Below are positions 55,079 through 63,130 of a stretch of 64,000 nucleotides of DNA, piece by piece (within the stretch, counting starts at the first letter, position 1; each line of letters begins with the position of its first letter). Under the pieces are notes generated by a model. That model was not told the origin of the DNA, did not search any database, and saw only the letters and a program-made list of their open reading frames with translations. This DNA is from Emcibacter nanhaiensis. Lineage in GTDB: Bacteria > Pseudomonadota > Alphaproteobacteria > Sphingomonadales > Emcibacteraceae. Location of the stretch: NCBI RefSeq assembly GCF_006385175.1, contig NZ_VFIY01000004.1, forward strand, positions 186,001-250,000, in the 5' to 3' direction. The translations under genes and the position numbers were made by a program.

Positions 55079-55666
55079 ATGACAGACAAGGAAAATGAGA
55101 AGGCCTACCAGCGCCTGTTCATCGCCATTCGTCCCGATGACGATGTGGTAAAATCCCTGCGCCGTGTGTGCGGCAACCTGAAGAAGGATAAAGCCTTCGA
55201 GAACGTCCGCTGGATGCGTCCCGAAAACCTGCATGTGACGCTGGCTTTCCTGGGCCGGCAAAGCGCAGACGATGTGGAGCAAATTGTTGCGGCCATGGCC
55301 GAGGTCTCTGCGGGGCATACTTCATTTGACATGGAAATTTCGGGCCTGACTTCGGTCCGGAACAGCTGGCATAAGGGTGTCATCATTGCCCGGGTGCTGG
55401 AAAATGAAAGCCTGATGACACTCCAGCGTGATCTGGTGGAGGTTTTGAGCGGGAGGGGTATCGAGGGGCTCGACAACAGGAAATATATGCCCCACGTCAC
55501 CCTGGCCAGGCTCAAGACGGAAAAAATCTCCCAGGACCGGCTGTCCGCCGTCGGCTTTTCCCTCAGGCAGCAGGTAACAACCATGGAGCTGTATGAAAGT
55601 GTGACGCTGCAGTCTGGCGCCGTTTATACCATGCTGAATTCAGTTCATCTCGGTCGGAAGGATTAA
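55079..55666 (+). CDS. thpR: RNA 2',3'-cyclic phosphodiesterase ThpR (LigT family)
   Basis: The 195-residue protein has the two 2H motifs of the family: HVTLAFLG at about residues 56-63 and HVTLARL at about 139-145, with the RLFIAIRPDDDV start. It opens 2',3'-cyclic phosphates on RNA to 2'-phosphates in the cytosol; the E. coli homologue was first seen as a 2'-5' RNA ligase. It lies 86 bases after the siderophore operon and overlaps by 4 bases the convergent small gene. The ribosome site is poor. Confidence 0.93.
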   Translation: MTDKENEKAYQRLFIAIRPDDDVVKSLRRVCGNLKKDKAFENVRWMRPENLHVTLAFLGRQSADDVEQIVAAMAEVSAGHTSFDMEISGLTSVRNSWHKGVIIARVLENESLMTLQRDLVEVLSGRGIEGLDNRKYMPHVTLARLKTEKISQDRLSAVGFSLRQQVTTMELYESVTLQSGAVYTMLNSVHLGRKD

Positions 55667-55929
55667 TGAGTGGTGTTGTAATCGTCATCCGTGATGGTTG
55701 CTTTTTCCAACATTTCTGCCGCTTCCCCGTAGATCCGACCCTCCAGGGACAGTTCAAGGAACCGGATATAATCCTGCGGCTCGGATATTTTCGTTCTGGC
55801 CACGACAATGATTTCCAGAGATGAACTCGCATCGAGGTTGTATTTCTGGATCAGGGCGATCATTTCATTGCTGATCCTGTCCAGTTCATTGCGAATATTG
55901 GTCAGGGTGAGTTGATCCGGTGTTAGCAT
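55663..55929 (-). CDS. Small hypothetical protein
   Basis: The 88-residue product begins MLTPDQLTLTNIRNELDRISNEMIALIQKY, a helical segment, followed by an SSLEIIVVART strand and another helical part with LEGRIYGEAAEMLEKA. It is soluble, acidic and has no recognised motif. AAAGGAG lies 10 bases before ATG 55927-55929. It converges on thpR with 4 bases of overlap. Confidence 0.65.
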   Translation of the reverse strand: MLTPDQLTLTNIRNELDRISNEMIALIQKYNLDASSSLEIIVVARTKISEPQDYIRFLELSLEGRIYGEAAEMLEKATITDDDYNTTH

Positions 55930-56131
55930 AGGTAGTCACTCCTTTGCACTCATTTTACCTAACGGGAAGAAAAAATAAAACGGTAATGAGAGTTGCTGAA
56001 AAATCGTTCATTAACAGCACGTTGCACCAAGGCGGGATTTGAGGTAATATTTTCGCACATCTTGTTAATTTATTTACGTTTATCGCATTATATACGAACG
56101 TTAAAATCGCACCGAAGAAGAACAATATTAT

Positions 56132-58513
56132 ATGAAACCTGCTTCAAGCAAATTCTTCGATGACATGGAATATGCAACAGACGGTAGTTCGTTTATGTCG
56201 CATGTTGCACCGTCAAAATTACGTTCGGAACAGATCAGGACACTCAGTTCTGTCGCAATTCCAAATGTTATCGCGTCGCTGTTTCTCGGCCTGATGTTTC
56301 TTTGGCTGGTCTGGAATAGTGTGCCGCATGATCGTGCCTACCTGTGGTACGGGGCGCTTTTTATCAGTATGCTGCCGCGGATTGCCATGTCGGTGCTGGC
56401 GTCAATATATGGTAGCGACCGGCGTCAGGCTGCCTTGATAGGCCTCTACATCACGTCTACCTCTCTGGGGGGATTTATCTGGGGGTCAGCCATTCTTTTT
56501 ACCGGGGATTTTCCGTCGAGTGTCGATCCGTTTTTGATCATGGCCCTGCTGGCCGGCGTTTCTGCCGTTACCGTATTTGCCGGTGTGGCGCATCGTTTGG
56601 CGGTATGGGCCTTTATGGTGCCCTGCAGCATTCCCGTGCTTTACTTCTTTATTGGCCGTGGCGAACCGCAGGATATGGCCTTTGCCATCGCTTCCGTCAT
56701 TTTTGTCCTGATCCTCGGCTATGCCGGTCATCAGTTTAACAGAATGTATGTTGCCTCGGTCGCCCTGCAACAAAAAAACAAAGACCTGGTCCATGAAGTG
56801 TCTGAAATCTATGGATCACATTTCAAATCTATTGAAAGCCTGCACCACCTGGTCAATCAGATCGGGGCGGGCCTGGCCATGTTTGACAAAAATTTAAACC
56901 TGATCATCTGGAACAAGGCCTATCAGAACCTGCATGACTTCCCGGACAACCTGCTGACGATGGGCGTCAACATGCGTCAACTCAACAGATGGCTGCTCAA
57001 CAGAGAAGGTCTGTCACCCTCTCAGATTGATGCGGAAATAGAAAAACGGATAGAACATCTGAGGGCAAGACGGATTGAAGGTAGTTTTCATGAGCAAATC
57101 GACTTCACGGATGGCCGTGTCTTCGATATGCGGGCTGATTTCCTGCCGGATGGGGAAACGATTCTCAGTTTTACAGATATGACGCACCGAGCCCAGGCCA
57201 GTACCGACGCTCTTGTGAAAATGGCGCAACTGGATTCCCTGACCAGTCTGCCGAACCGGATGCTGTTCCGGCGCGAACTGAAAAAAAAGCTGATGCAGTC
57301 AAAAAATACGGAAAAAATCGTCGGTGTTATCCTGGTCAATATTGATAATTTCAAGAATATCAATGACGTTTTCGGCCATGGTGTCGGTGACAATGTGATC
57401 GTCAAGCTGGGCGAGGTTCTGAAATCATATATGCGGCCCGACGAGTTTCTGGCCCGGCTTGGCGGGGATGAATTCGCCATTACCGGCGATATTTATGGAT
57501 CCGTCGAGGATATTGTCGCTGAAGCCCGCAAAATCCGGGACAATACCAGGAAGGCGATCAATATCGAGGGCGCCCAGATCCCGGTCGAGCTGTCTATCGG
57601 GATCACCTATTATCCGGAAGACAAGGGAAGCGCGGAGCATATGGTGCGCAATGCCGGAATCGCCCTGCATAAGGCCAAGGAAGAAGGCGGCCGGCAGATT
57701 GTGCTCTTTGATTCCGAGATGCAGGCGGAATTGGTGGACCGCAACACCCTGCTGTCCGACATCCGCGAAAATATGGAAACCAGCCAGTTTTTGCTGCACT
57801 ACCAGCCGCAAATTGATTTGCAGACCCGCCAGATTTGCGGCGTGGAAGCCCTGATGCGCTGGAACCACCCGGAAAGAGGGTTTGTCTCGCCGGGTGAATT
57901 CATCCCGCTCGCGGAATGGTCAAAGCAGATTATCCCGCTGACCGAGCAGCTGTTGCCGGAGGCCTGTGTCCAGGCGAAGCTCTGGCAATCGAGGGGATTG
58001 CCGCCCTTTCCGGTATCGGTGAATATTTCTCCGTTGCATTTCCACGACAACCGCATTGTCGATTTTGTTCGTGAGTGCCTCGAGGAAGCCAGCCTGGAGC
58101 CCAGGTACCTTGAGCTTGAAATCACGGAAGGTATCGTGATGAGCAAAACCGAGGAAGTAATGGGGACACTTCGCGGGTTGGCCGATCTCGGCATAAAGCT
58201 GTCCATTGATGATTTTGGAACAGGCTACTCCTCCTTGTCCTACCTGCCGCGCCTGCCGGTCGATAAACTAAAAATCGACAGGGCGTTTGTTCATGGTATG
58301 ATGGACGACAAGGAATCACAGTCCCTGATTGAAGCCATCATCAGTATGGGACACAGTTTCGGCCTCAAGGTTATTGCCGAAGGGGTCGAGGACAGTGCAG
58401 AGTTGGAGCTTTTGGCGAAGCTCAAATGTGACCAGGCGCAGGGCTACTATATCAGTCGGCCGATGGAGGCCGGGAAAGTGACCGAGTGGTGTCAGGCCCA
58501 CGCAAGTATTTGA
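56132..58513 (+). CDS. Membrane GGDEF-EAL protein with PAS domain
   Basis: The 793-residue protein has six to seven N-terminal helices (about residues 40-210), a PAS domain (QIGAGLAMFDKNLNLIIWNKAY) at about 243-355, a GGDEF domain with intact GGDEF at 444-448, and an EAL domain with EAL at 572-574, DDFGTGYSSL near 693, and QGYYISRP near 770. Both active sites look complete, so it may both make and degrade c-di-GMP, usually with one activity dominant. The membrane part is a likely sensor but of no type I can name. It contrasts with the two inactive GGDEF-EAL relatives earlier in the window. Confidence 0.93.
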   Translation: MKPASSKFFDDMEYATDGSSFMSHVAPSKLRSEQIRTLSSVAIPNVIASLFLGLMFLWLVWNSVPHDRAYLWYGALFISMLPRIAMSVLASIYGSDRRQAALIGLYITSTSLGGFIWGSAILFTGDFPSSVDPFLIMALLAGVSAVTVFAGVAHRLAVWAFMVPCSIPVLYFFIGRGEPQDMAFAIASVIFVLILGYAGHQFNRMYVASVALQQKNKDLVHEVSEIYGSHFKSIESLHHLVNQIGAGLAMFDKNLNLIIWNKAYQNLHDFPDNLLTMGVNMRQLNRWLLNREGLSPSQIDAEIEKRIEHLRARRIEGSFHEQIDFTDGRVFDMRADFLPDGETILSFTDMTHRAQASTDALVKMAQLDSLTSLPNRMLFRRELKKKLMQSKNTEKIVGVILVNIDNFKNINDVFGHGVGDNVIVKLGEVLKSYMRPDEFLARLGGDEFAITGDIYGSVEDIVAEARKIRDNTRKAINIEGAQIPVELSIGITYYPEDKGSAEHMVRNAGIALHKAKEEGGRQIVLFDSEMQAELVDRNTLLSDIRENMETSQFLLHYQPQIDLQTRQICGVEALMRWNHPERGFVSPGEFIPLAEWSKQIIPLTEQLLPEACVQAKLWQSRGLPPFPVSVNISPLHFHDNRIVDFVRECLEEASLEPRYLELEITEGIVMSKTEEVMGTLRGLADLGIKLSIDDFGTGYSSLSYLPRLPVDKLKIDRAFVHGMMDDKESQSLIEAIISMGHSFGLKVIAEGVEDSAELELLAKLKCDQAQGYYISRPMEAGKVTEWCQAHASI

Positions 58514-58529
58514 ATTTTCTTTTTAAAAC

Positions 58530-58543
58530 CTGATCTAAATCAA
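58530..58543. promoter_or_regulatory. FNR/Anr-type box upstream of ompW
   Basis: CTGATCTAAATCAA matches TTGAT-N4-ATCAA at nine of ten fixed positions and lies 91 bases before the OmpW start. FNR-type oxygen sensors control ompW in enterobacteria, which supports the reading. No promoter was matched with confidence. Confidence 0.6.
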
Positions 58544-58634
58544 TTTAATACGAGTTCTGTTTTCCTATAGTAGCGTTAGTTGACGGGATAATTTTATCCA
58601 ATTTATTTCTCAATTATGACTGAGAGGAAACACC

Positions 58635-59285
58635 ATGAAAACAAAACTTCTTACAACTTGTTGCATTGCCGGGCTGGCTGCTGCCACGCTGATGAGCGGG
58701 GTCGCCGAGGCAAAGGAAAAAGGTGATTGGATGATCCGCGCCCGCGGTATCTGGGTTTCTCCGGATGCCGGCGGAACGACTTCAATCGGCGGTGACGTGG
58801 ATATTGACGACAAAGTCGTTCCCGAAGTGGACTTCACATATTTCGTTACTGACAACATCGCCCTTGAGCTGATTGCTGCGACCACCAAGCATAATCCGGT
58901 GGTAAAAGGCAGCGATCTTGGTGATGTGCCGATCGGCAGTGTCTGGCTGCTGCCGCCGACAGTGACGGTTCAATATCATTTCGCCCCCCAGGAAGATTTC
59001 AGCCCCTATGTTGGCGCCGGGGTAAACTATACCTTCTTCTATAGCGAAAATACATCAGATACCCTGGACGGCTTGGGACTGACCACAATCGATTATTCCG
59101 ACGGTTTTGGCTGGGCGCTGCAGGCTGGTGTCGATTACAAGATCAAGGATCAATGGTATTTCAACATTGATGTCAAGAAACTGTTCCTGAGCACTGACGT
59201 CAGCATTGCGAACGGTGCGGTGACAGCACCTGACGTTGACATTGATCCCTGGATCGTCGGTGTCGGTATCGGTTACCTCTTCTAA
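58635..59285 (+). CDS. ompW: OmpW-family outer-membrane protein
   Basis: The 216-residue protein has a signal peptide ending near GVAEA, then the OmpW pattern: WMIRARGIWVSPDAGG, DVDIDDKVVPEVDFTYFVTDNIALELIAATTKH, and PPTVTVQYHF followed by FSPYVGAGVNYTFFY, and ends IVGVGIGYLF with a final Phe. The family forms eight-stranded barrels with a hydrophobic channel for small molecules. GAGAGGAAAC precedes ATG 58635. An FNR-type box lies upstream, so induction at low oxygen is likely. Confidence 0.95.
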   Translation: MKTKLLTTCCIAGLAAATLMSGVAEAKEKGDWMIRARGIWVSPDAGGTTSIGGDVDIDDKVVPEVDFTYFVTDNIALELIAATTKHNPVVKGSDLGDVPIGSVWLLPPTVTVQYHFAPQEDFSPYVGAGVNYTFFYSENTSDTLDGLGLTTIDYSDGFGWALQAGVDYKIKDQWYFNIDVKKLFLSTDVSIANGAVTAPDVDIDPWIVGVGIGYLF

Positions 59286-59333
59286 AAAGCAGGCCTCATA
59301 AATGAAATATTTATGATGCAGCGCAGAAAGATT

Positions 59334-59506
59334 TTACATTTTCACTCTGAACGATTACACTTGTTGTAACGAATCTTTGAGAAAGGATGTTTCAGAGTGA
59401 AGCTACCGCGAGCGGGAATAGACGATCCCAGTCGAGACAGTGAAACCCTTTCTGTTGCCCAAAAATGCAAATCAAACGCCTTCCCTGCCGGGAAGGCGTT
59501 TTTTGT
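59334..59506 (+). ncRNA. Candidate structured RNA with own promoter and terminator, upstream of phoH
   Basis: TTTACA (59333-59338) and TACACT (59356-59361) are 17 bases apart, which would start a transcript near 59368. AGAAAGG (59380-59386) plus GTTTCA (59389-59394) pair with TGAAAC (59441-59446) plus CCTTTCT (59447-59453), a 13-pair stem with an AT bulge; inside are CCGC-GA-GCGG and GGGA-TCCC hairpins. AACGCCTTCC (59475-59484) and GGAAGGCGTT (59491-59500) with a T run form a strong terminator. No coding frame fits. An upstream arm TTCACTCTGAA at 59341 is complementary to TTCAGAGTGAA at 59391. It is either an sRNA of about 138 bases or a leader of phoH with attenuator. Confidence 0.6.
59475..59505 (+). 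terminator. Intrinsic terminator between ompW/RNA and phoH
   Basis: AACGCCTTCC at 59475-59484 pairs with GGAAGGCGTT at 59491-59500, with C-G also closing at 59485/59490, and the T run follows. It ends 49 bases before the phoH start. Confidence 0.93.
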
Positions 59507-59553
59507 TGTTCTGAAGAGTAGAGTTTCTGTCCACCTTAAATTTGGAGACTGCA

Positions 59554-60306
59554 ATGGGTAAAAAATCCAGACGCATGCACAACACTTCCGAAAACCAGAA
59601 TATTCACAGTTCGAATATTCGACCGCTGTATCGTGACGGCGGATGGGACCCCCTTGGCGGCGAACAGGAAAGGAGAGACAGAAAGTACGTCCGGAAAATC
59701 AAACCCCAGAGCGACAACCAGGCCCAGTTGATCAAGGCCATTGAGGAACACAATGTAATTCTTTCCGTCGGGCCGGCGGGAACCGGGAAAACCTATATTG
59801 CCGTGGCCAAGGCCGTGGAAGCTCTGGAAGCCGGGGAGGTGTCCAAGATCCTGCTCTGCCGTCCGGCTGTGGAAGCCGGGGAAAGCCTCGGCTATCTGCC
59901 TGGCGCGGTAGATGAAAAGCTGGCACCCTATCTCAGGCCGCTATATGACGCGCTGGCTGACCGCATGGGTCTCAAAAACCTGAAAAAATACCTTCACGAC
60001 GGCACGATTGAAATTGCACCGGTCGCCTATATGCGAGGCCGCACACTCAACAATGCCTTTGTCGTCGTCGACGAGGCCCAGAACTGTACTTACGGCCAGA
60101 TCAAAATGCTGCTGACCCGGCTGGGCTGGCAATCCACCATGGTCATGACGGGAGATCCCAACCAGACCGACCTGCTGGACGGCCTGTCCGGACTGGCTGA
60201 CATCTCCGAACGGCTGTCCACGCTGGAAGATGTTGCTGTGATCAGACTTGCGGACAAGGATATTGTCCGTCACCCGCTGGTGGCAGCTATGTTACGGGTA
60301 ATTTGA
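59554..60306 (+). CDS. PhoH-family ATPase
   Basis: From ATG 59554, 6 bases after GGAG, the protein has 250 residues. The core from about residue 55 shows GPAGTGKT (Walker A, residues 73-80), the RPAVEAGESLGYLPG segment near 108, VVVDEAQN (Walker B) near 169 and TGDPNQTD near 197, all typical of the PhoH NTPase domain. The first 50 residues are basic and probably disordered. It is shorter than the ybeZ-type PhoH with a KH-like N-terminus. It is a cytosolic nucleotide hydrolase, thought to act on RNA. It overlaps the convergent monooxygenase gene by 15 bases. Confidence 0.92.
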   Translation: MGKKSRRMHNTSENQNIHSSNIRPLYRDGGWDPLGGEQERRDRKYVRKIKPQSDNQAQLIKAIEEHNVILSVGPAGTGKTYIAVAKAVEALEAGEVSKILLCRPAVEAGESLGYLPGAVDEKLAPYLRPLYDALADRMGLKNLKKYLHDGTIEIAPVAYMRGRTLNNAFVVVDEAQNCTYGQIKMLLTRLGWQSTMVMTGDPNQTDLLDGLSGLADISERLSTLEDVAVIRLADKDIVRHPLVAAMLRVI

Positions 60307-61260
60307 TACCGTAAGCAGATCGGCCTTCGCGTCGGTATATTCCTGGACCAGGTGGGCCACAAGGTCCGCCGTCGCCGGGGCATCCTTGATACTGCCGAGG
60401 CCCTGGCCGGCGCCCCAGATATCGCGCCAGGCCTTGGTCTCGGCGCTGCCGAAATTCATCTTTGACTTATCGGCTTCCGGAAGGTTTTCCGGATCCAGAC
60501 CGGCACGGGAAATACTGGGCTTGAGGTAGTTGCCGTGCACCCCGGTGAACAGCGAAGAATAGACAATATCGCTGGCGGCATGGTCGATCAGCATTTGTTT
60601 GTAGTCCGGATCCGCGTTCGCTTCCTTCGTTGCGATGAACCTGGTCCCCATATAAGCCAGGTCCGCGCCCATGGCCTGGGCCGCCAGAACGGACCGTCCG
60701 GTGCTGATGGAGCCGGCCAGCAGGATCGTACCGTCGAAAAACTCTCTGACTTCCTGAACCAGGGCAAAGGGGCTGAGGCTGCCGGCATGGCCGCCGGCGC
60801 CTGAACAAACCAGAATCAGCCCGTCCACACCGGCTTCTGCCGCCTTGCGGGCATGGCGGATATTGATGACGTCGTGGAATACCAGACCCCCATAGTCGTG
60901 GACCGGGCCGACGATCTGGTTCGGCGCCATCAGGCTGGTGATGATGATGGGAACTTCATGCTTGATACAGAGGCCGAGGTCATGTTCAAGCCGGTCGTTG
61001 GAGCCGTGGATAATCTGGTTGACCGCAAACGGGGCGACTTTTTTACCCGGATTGGCGGCCTGATAGTCGGCAAGCTCGGTTTTGATACGGATCAGCCATT
61101 CATCCAGCACCTCGGCAGGCCGGGCGTTCAGGGCCGGAAAGGAGCCGACAAGCCCAGCCTTGCATTGCTCGATCACAAGGTCTGGATTGGAAATAATAAA
61201 CATCGGCGAACAGATCACCGGCAGGGACAGGCGGTCAGCAAGAAGTTCCGGCATGGACAT
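60292..61260 (-). CDS. Nitronate monooxygenase family flavoprotein
   Basis: ATG 61258-61260 follows AAGGAG with 7 bases spacing, giving 322 residues; the frame upstream crosses the PadR palindrome. The TIM-barrel enzyme has PVICSPMFIISNP near the N-terminus, VCSGAGGHAG with the catalytic His near residue 170, and the FMN phosphate loop GSISTGRSVLAAQAMGADLAYMGTRFIA near residue 200. It oxidises nitronates with O2 or acts on a related substrate. It lies 71 bases behind a padR gene on the same strand, and a 23-base palindrome overlaps its -10 region, so it is very likely PadR-repressed. Confidence 0.93.
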   Translation of the reverse strand: MSMPELLADRLSLPVICSPMFIISNPDLVIEQCKAGLVGSFPALNARPAEVLDEWLIRIKTELADYQAANPGKKVAPFAVNQIIHGSNDRLEHDLGLCIKHEVPIIITSLMAPNQIVGPVHDYGGLVFHDVINIRHARKAAEAGVDGLILVCSGAGGHAGSLSPFALVQEVREFFDGTILLAGSISTGRSVLAAQAMGADLAYMGTRFIATKEANADPDYKQMLIDHAASDIVYSSLFTGVHGNYLKPSISRAGLDPENLPEADKSKMNFGSAETKAWRDIWGAGQGLGSIKDAPATADLVAHLVQEYTDAKADLLTVSNYP

Positions 61261-61272
61261 TGAATTTCTCCT

Positions 61273-61318
61273 TAATGTATCTAATAGATACATTATTATG
61301 AAACGGCCACAAAGTCAA
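61273..61318 (-). promoter_or_regulatory. PadR operator and promoter of the nitronate monooxygenase gene
   Basis: A perfect 11-1-11 palindrome occupies 61273-61295; its core is ATGTATCTAATAGATACAT with the ATGT and ACAT ends typical of PadR sites. On the minus strand TTGACT (61313-61318) and TAATGT (61290-61295) are 17 bases apart, and the -10 is the first arm of the palindrome. Binding would block transcription. The core TATCTAATAGATAC is nearly repeated at 2663-2676. Confidence 0.8.
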
Positions 61319-61331
61319 AGGGGACATAAGC

Positions 61332-61895
61332 TTATGTGATGTCCATATCCTTTAGCATCTGAATGGTGTCTTCTGCCCACTGGATATTATGTTTTGTGCC
61401 GGATAATCCGTAATTCAGAGTCGCGGCCAGAAAGATCAGGTTGGGGGTCATTTCCTTGCCGTTCCGGGGCAGGGTGGAATTAAATCCTTCAAACATTTCC
61501 AGTCGCTGCTTCTCATGTTTAATGAAATCTTCGAGGTGGCGAATACTGATTGCCGGATCGACTGTGCTGCCAAAGAACAGCTTGAGCAGGAGTTCGTTCC
61601 GGAAACCGCCATAGTCAGCGTCTTCTTTGATCCAGTCGGCAAGGACCTGCTTGCCTTTGTCGGTGATGGCGTAGCGCTGCCGACGCCGGCTTGAGGGCTC
61701 CTCCTCTTTGACCCTGACGGCAAGACCTTCCGCTTCCAGTTTCTTGAGCATGGGATAGATCTGGCCATAGCTTTCGCTCCAGAAAAACCCAACGCTTTTC
61801 TCAATTGCTTTCTTGATGTCATAGCCTGAGCGGGGCTTGCTGCAGAGAAATCCCAAAATGGCGTAAAGAGTGCGGCTTTTTCTGTTGTTATTCAT
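61332..61895 (-). CDS. PadR-family transcriptional regulator
   Basis: The 187-residue protein from ATG 61893-61895 has the PadR winged helix at residues about 8-85 (TLYAILGFLCSKPRSGYDIKKAIEKS; WSESYGQIYPMLKKLEAEGL; RQRYAITDKGKQVLADWI) and a C-terminal Vir-type helical dimerisation part (KLFFGSTVDPAISIRHLEDFI). PadR proteins are repressors released by phenolics or other ligands. The palindrome downstream at 61273-61295 before the monooxygenase gene is the probable target. AAGG precedes the start. A small gene diverges from it at 62009. Confidence 0.92.
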   Translation of the reverse strand: MNNNRKSRTLYAILGFLCSKPRSGYDIKKAIEKSVGFFWSESYGQIYPMLKKLEAEGLAVRVKEEEPSSRRRQRYAITDKGKQVLADWIKEDADYGGFRNELLLKLFFGSTVDPAISIRHLEDFIKHEKQRLEMFEGFNSTLPRNGKEMTPNLIFLAATLNYGLSGTKHNIQWAEDTIQMLKDMDIT

Positions 61896-62008
61896 AAAAC
61901 TACCTTGCTTCCCAGGCTGCGAAATTTGATGCCGGATCGTCATACAATGGTCACAGAGCAGCAGTATATAGCATACCTCAGCAAATTACATTCGGAGGTT
62001 TTTTTCTG

Positions 62009-62194
62009 ATGCCATCAATTGTCCCGGAACTTATCCAAGACACAGAGACCACTCAGCGCATTGCACGGGTTTTGCTGAAGCATATTCGCCCGAAAAACAA
62101 AGAAGAGGCGCGGGAAATTCTGAAGGGGCGGCTGGGAGTATATGTAACCAAAAAGGAAAACCTGGACCAGGAAATAGAACGTTATTTCAACTGA
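62009..62194 (+). CDS. Small hypothetical helical protein
   Basis: The 61-residue product starts at ATG 62009, 11 bases after GGAGG. It is basic and probably fully helical (QDTETTQRIARVLLKHIRPKNKEEAREILKGRLG). No domain is recognised; small soluble proteins of this kind are found in several alphaproteobacteria. It lies between a PadR gene on the other strand and a converging DUF4170 gene. Confidence 0.6.
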   Translation: MPSIVPELIQDTETTQRIARVLLKHIRPKNKEEAREILKGRLGVYVTKKENLDQEIERYFN

Positions 62195-62212
62195 TCCAGG
62201 TGGCCTGTTCCT

Positions 62213-62434
62213 TTAGTCGCTTTCCGGTTCCAGAAGTCTGTGGAGATGTACAACAACATATTTGGTAAGGGCGTCGTCAACATTGGCCTGGCTGGCGCCC
62301 TTCCAGGCATCCCGCGCTTCCTTGTAGTTGGGAAAAATCCCGACGATATCCAGTTCCTCAGTATTTTCGAACTCCAGTCCGCTGGGGTCCGTCACTTTCC
62401 CGCCGAATACGAGATGTAAAAGTTGTTCTGACAT
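62213..62434 (-). CDS. DUF4170 domain protein
   Basis: From ATG 62432-62434 the protein has 73 residues starting MSEQLLHLVFGGKVTDPSG. The order LVFGG-strand, a LDIVGIFPNYKEARDAWKGASQANVDDA helix region and KYVVVHLHRLLEPE is that of DUF4170, a small alphaproteobacterial family of unknown function. The frame extends 6 codons upstream without a better site. It converges on the small gene at 62009. Confidence 0.85.
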   Translation of the reverse strand: MSEQLLHLVFGGKVTDPSGLEFENTEELDIVGIFPNYKEARDAWKGASQANVDDALTKYVVVHLHRLLEPESD

Positions 62435-62575
62435 ATTTTGTACCTGCTGCAATTGAAAAAGGCTTGTCCGTCAATGATGATCCGGAAATCATTTACTGGC
62501 AGAATAGCACTTTATCAGTTATTTTTTATGAATAATAGAAACTCTGTCATATAGGTAATCGGTTCAAAGCGCAAC

Positions 62576-63115
62576 ATGTCTCATACCAGAAATCATACAG
62601 TTCTTATCTCAATTGTCAGTCCTGATCAGGTTGGACTGGTGGCGGCCGTCACCGGGCGTCTTTTCGATCTTGGCGTCAATCTGGCGGACACCTCCTTTGC
62701 GGTGCTGGGCAAGGGATGCGAATTTTCCTGCGTTGCCGAGCTGCCGGCCGATATTTCCAGCCGGTTCCTTCAGAGTGAACTCCAGTCACTGGAGTGCCTG
62801 GCCCATGCCGATTGCCTGGTGACCGATTTTCGCTTTCCGGTGGACCAGGACAGTTCCTCGGATGTTACCCACATCATAGAAGTGGGGGGCGGGGACCAGC
62901 CCGGCCTCATTGCCCGTCTGGCGGAAGCCTTCATCGATTATGACGCCAATGTGGTCCGCATGCATTCAACGCGGCGGCTGGGCGAGGATGGAAAAATGAC
63001 CTATCACACCACCTTTGCCATTTCCGTGGCGCCTGAGCGGGCAGAGGCCTGTATTGCGGCGATAAACAATACGGCAGGCCAGTTGCAACTGACCTGCCGT
63101 GATCAAAAGGTCTGA
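62576..63115 (+). CDS. GcvR-like protein with two ACT domains
   Basis: The 179-residue protein is built of two ACT repeats. The first begins VLISIVSPDQVGLVAAVTGRLFDLGVNLADTSFAVLG (residues 9-45), the second VTHIIEVGGGDQPGLIARLAEAFIDYDANVVRM (about 97-129). This is the layout of the glycine cleavage system regulator GcvR, which binds glycine and works through GcvA in enterobacteria. Here no gcv genes are near, so the amino acid sensed is unknown. The start has no strong ribosome site. Confidence 0.85.
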   Translation: MSHTRNHTVLISIVSPDQVGLVAAVTGRLFDLGVNLADTSFAVLGKGCEFSCVAELPADISSRFLQSELQSLECLAHADCLVTDFRFPVDQDSSSDVTHIIEVGGGDQPGLIARLAEAFIDYDANVVRMHSTRRLGEDGKMTYHTTFAISVAPERAEACIAAINNTAGQLQLTCRDQKV

Positions 63116-63130
63116 CGACTGACTGGAAAA

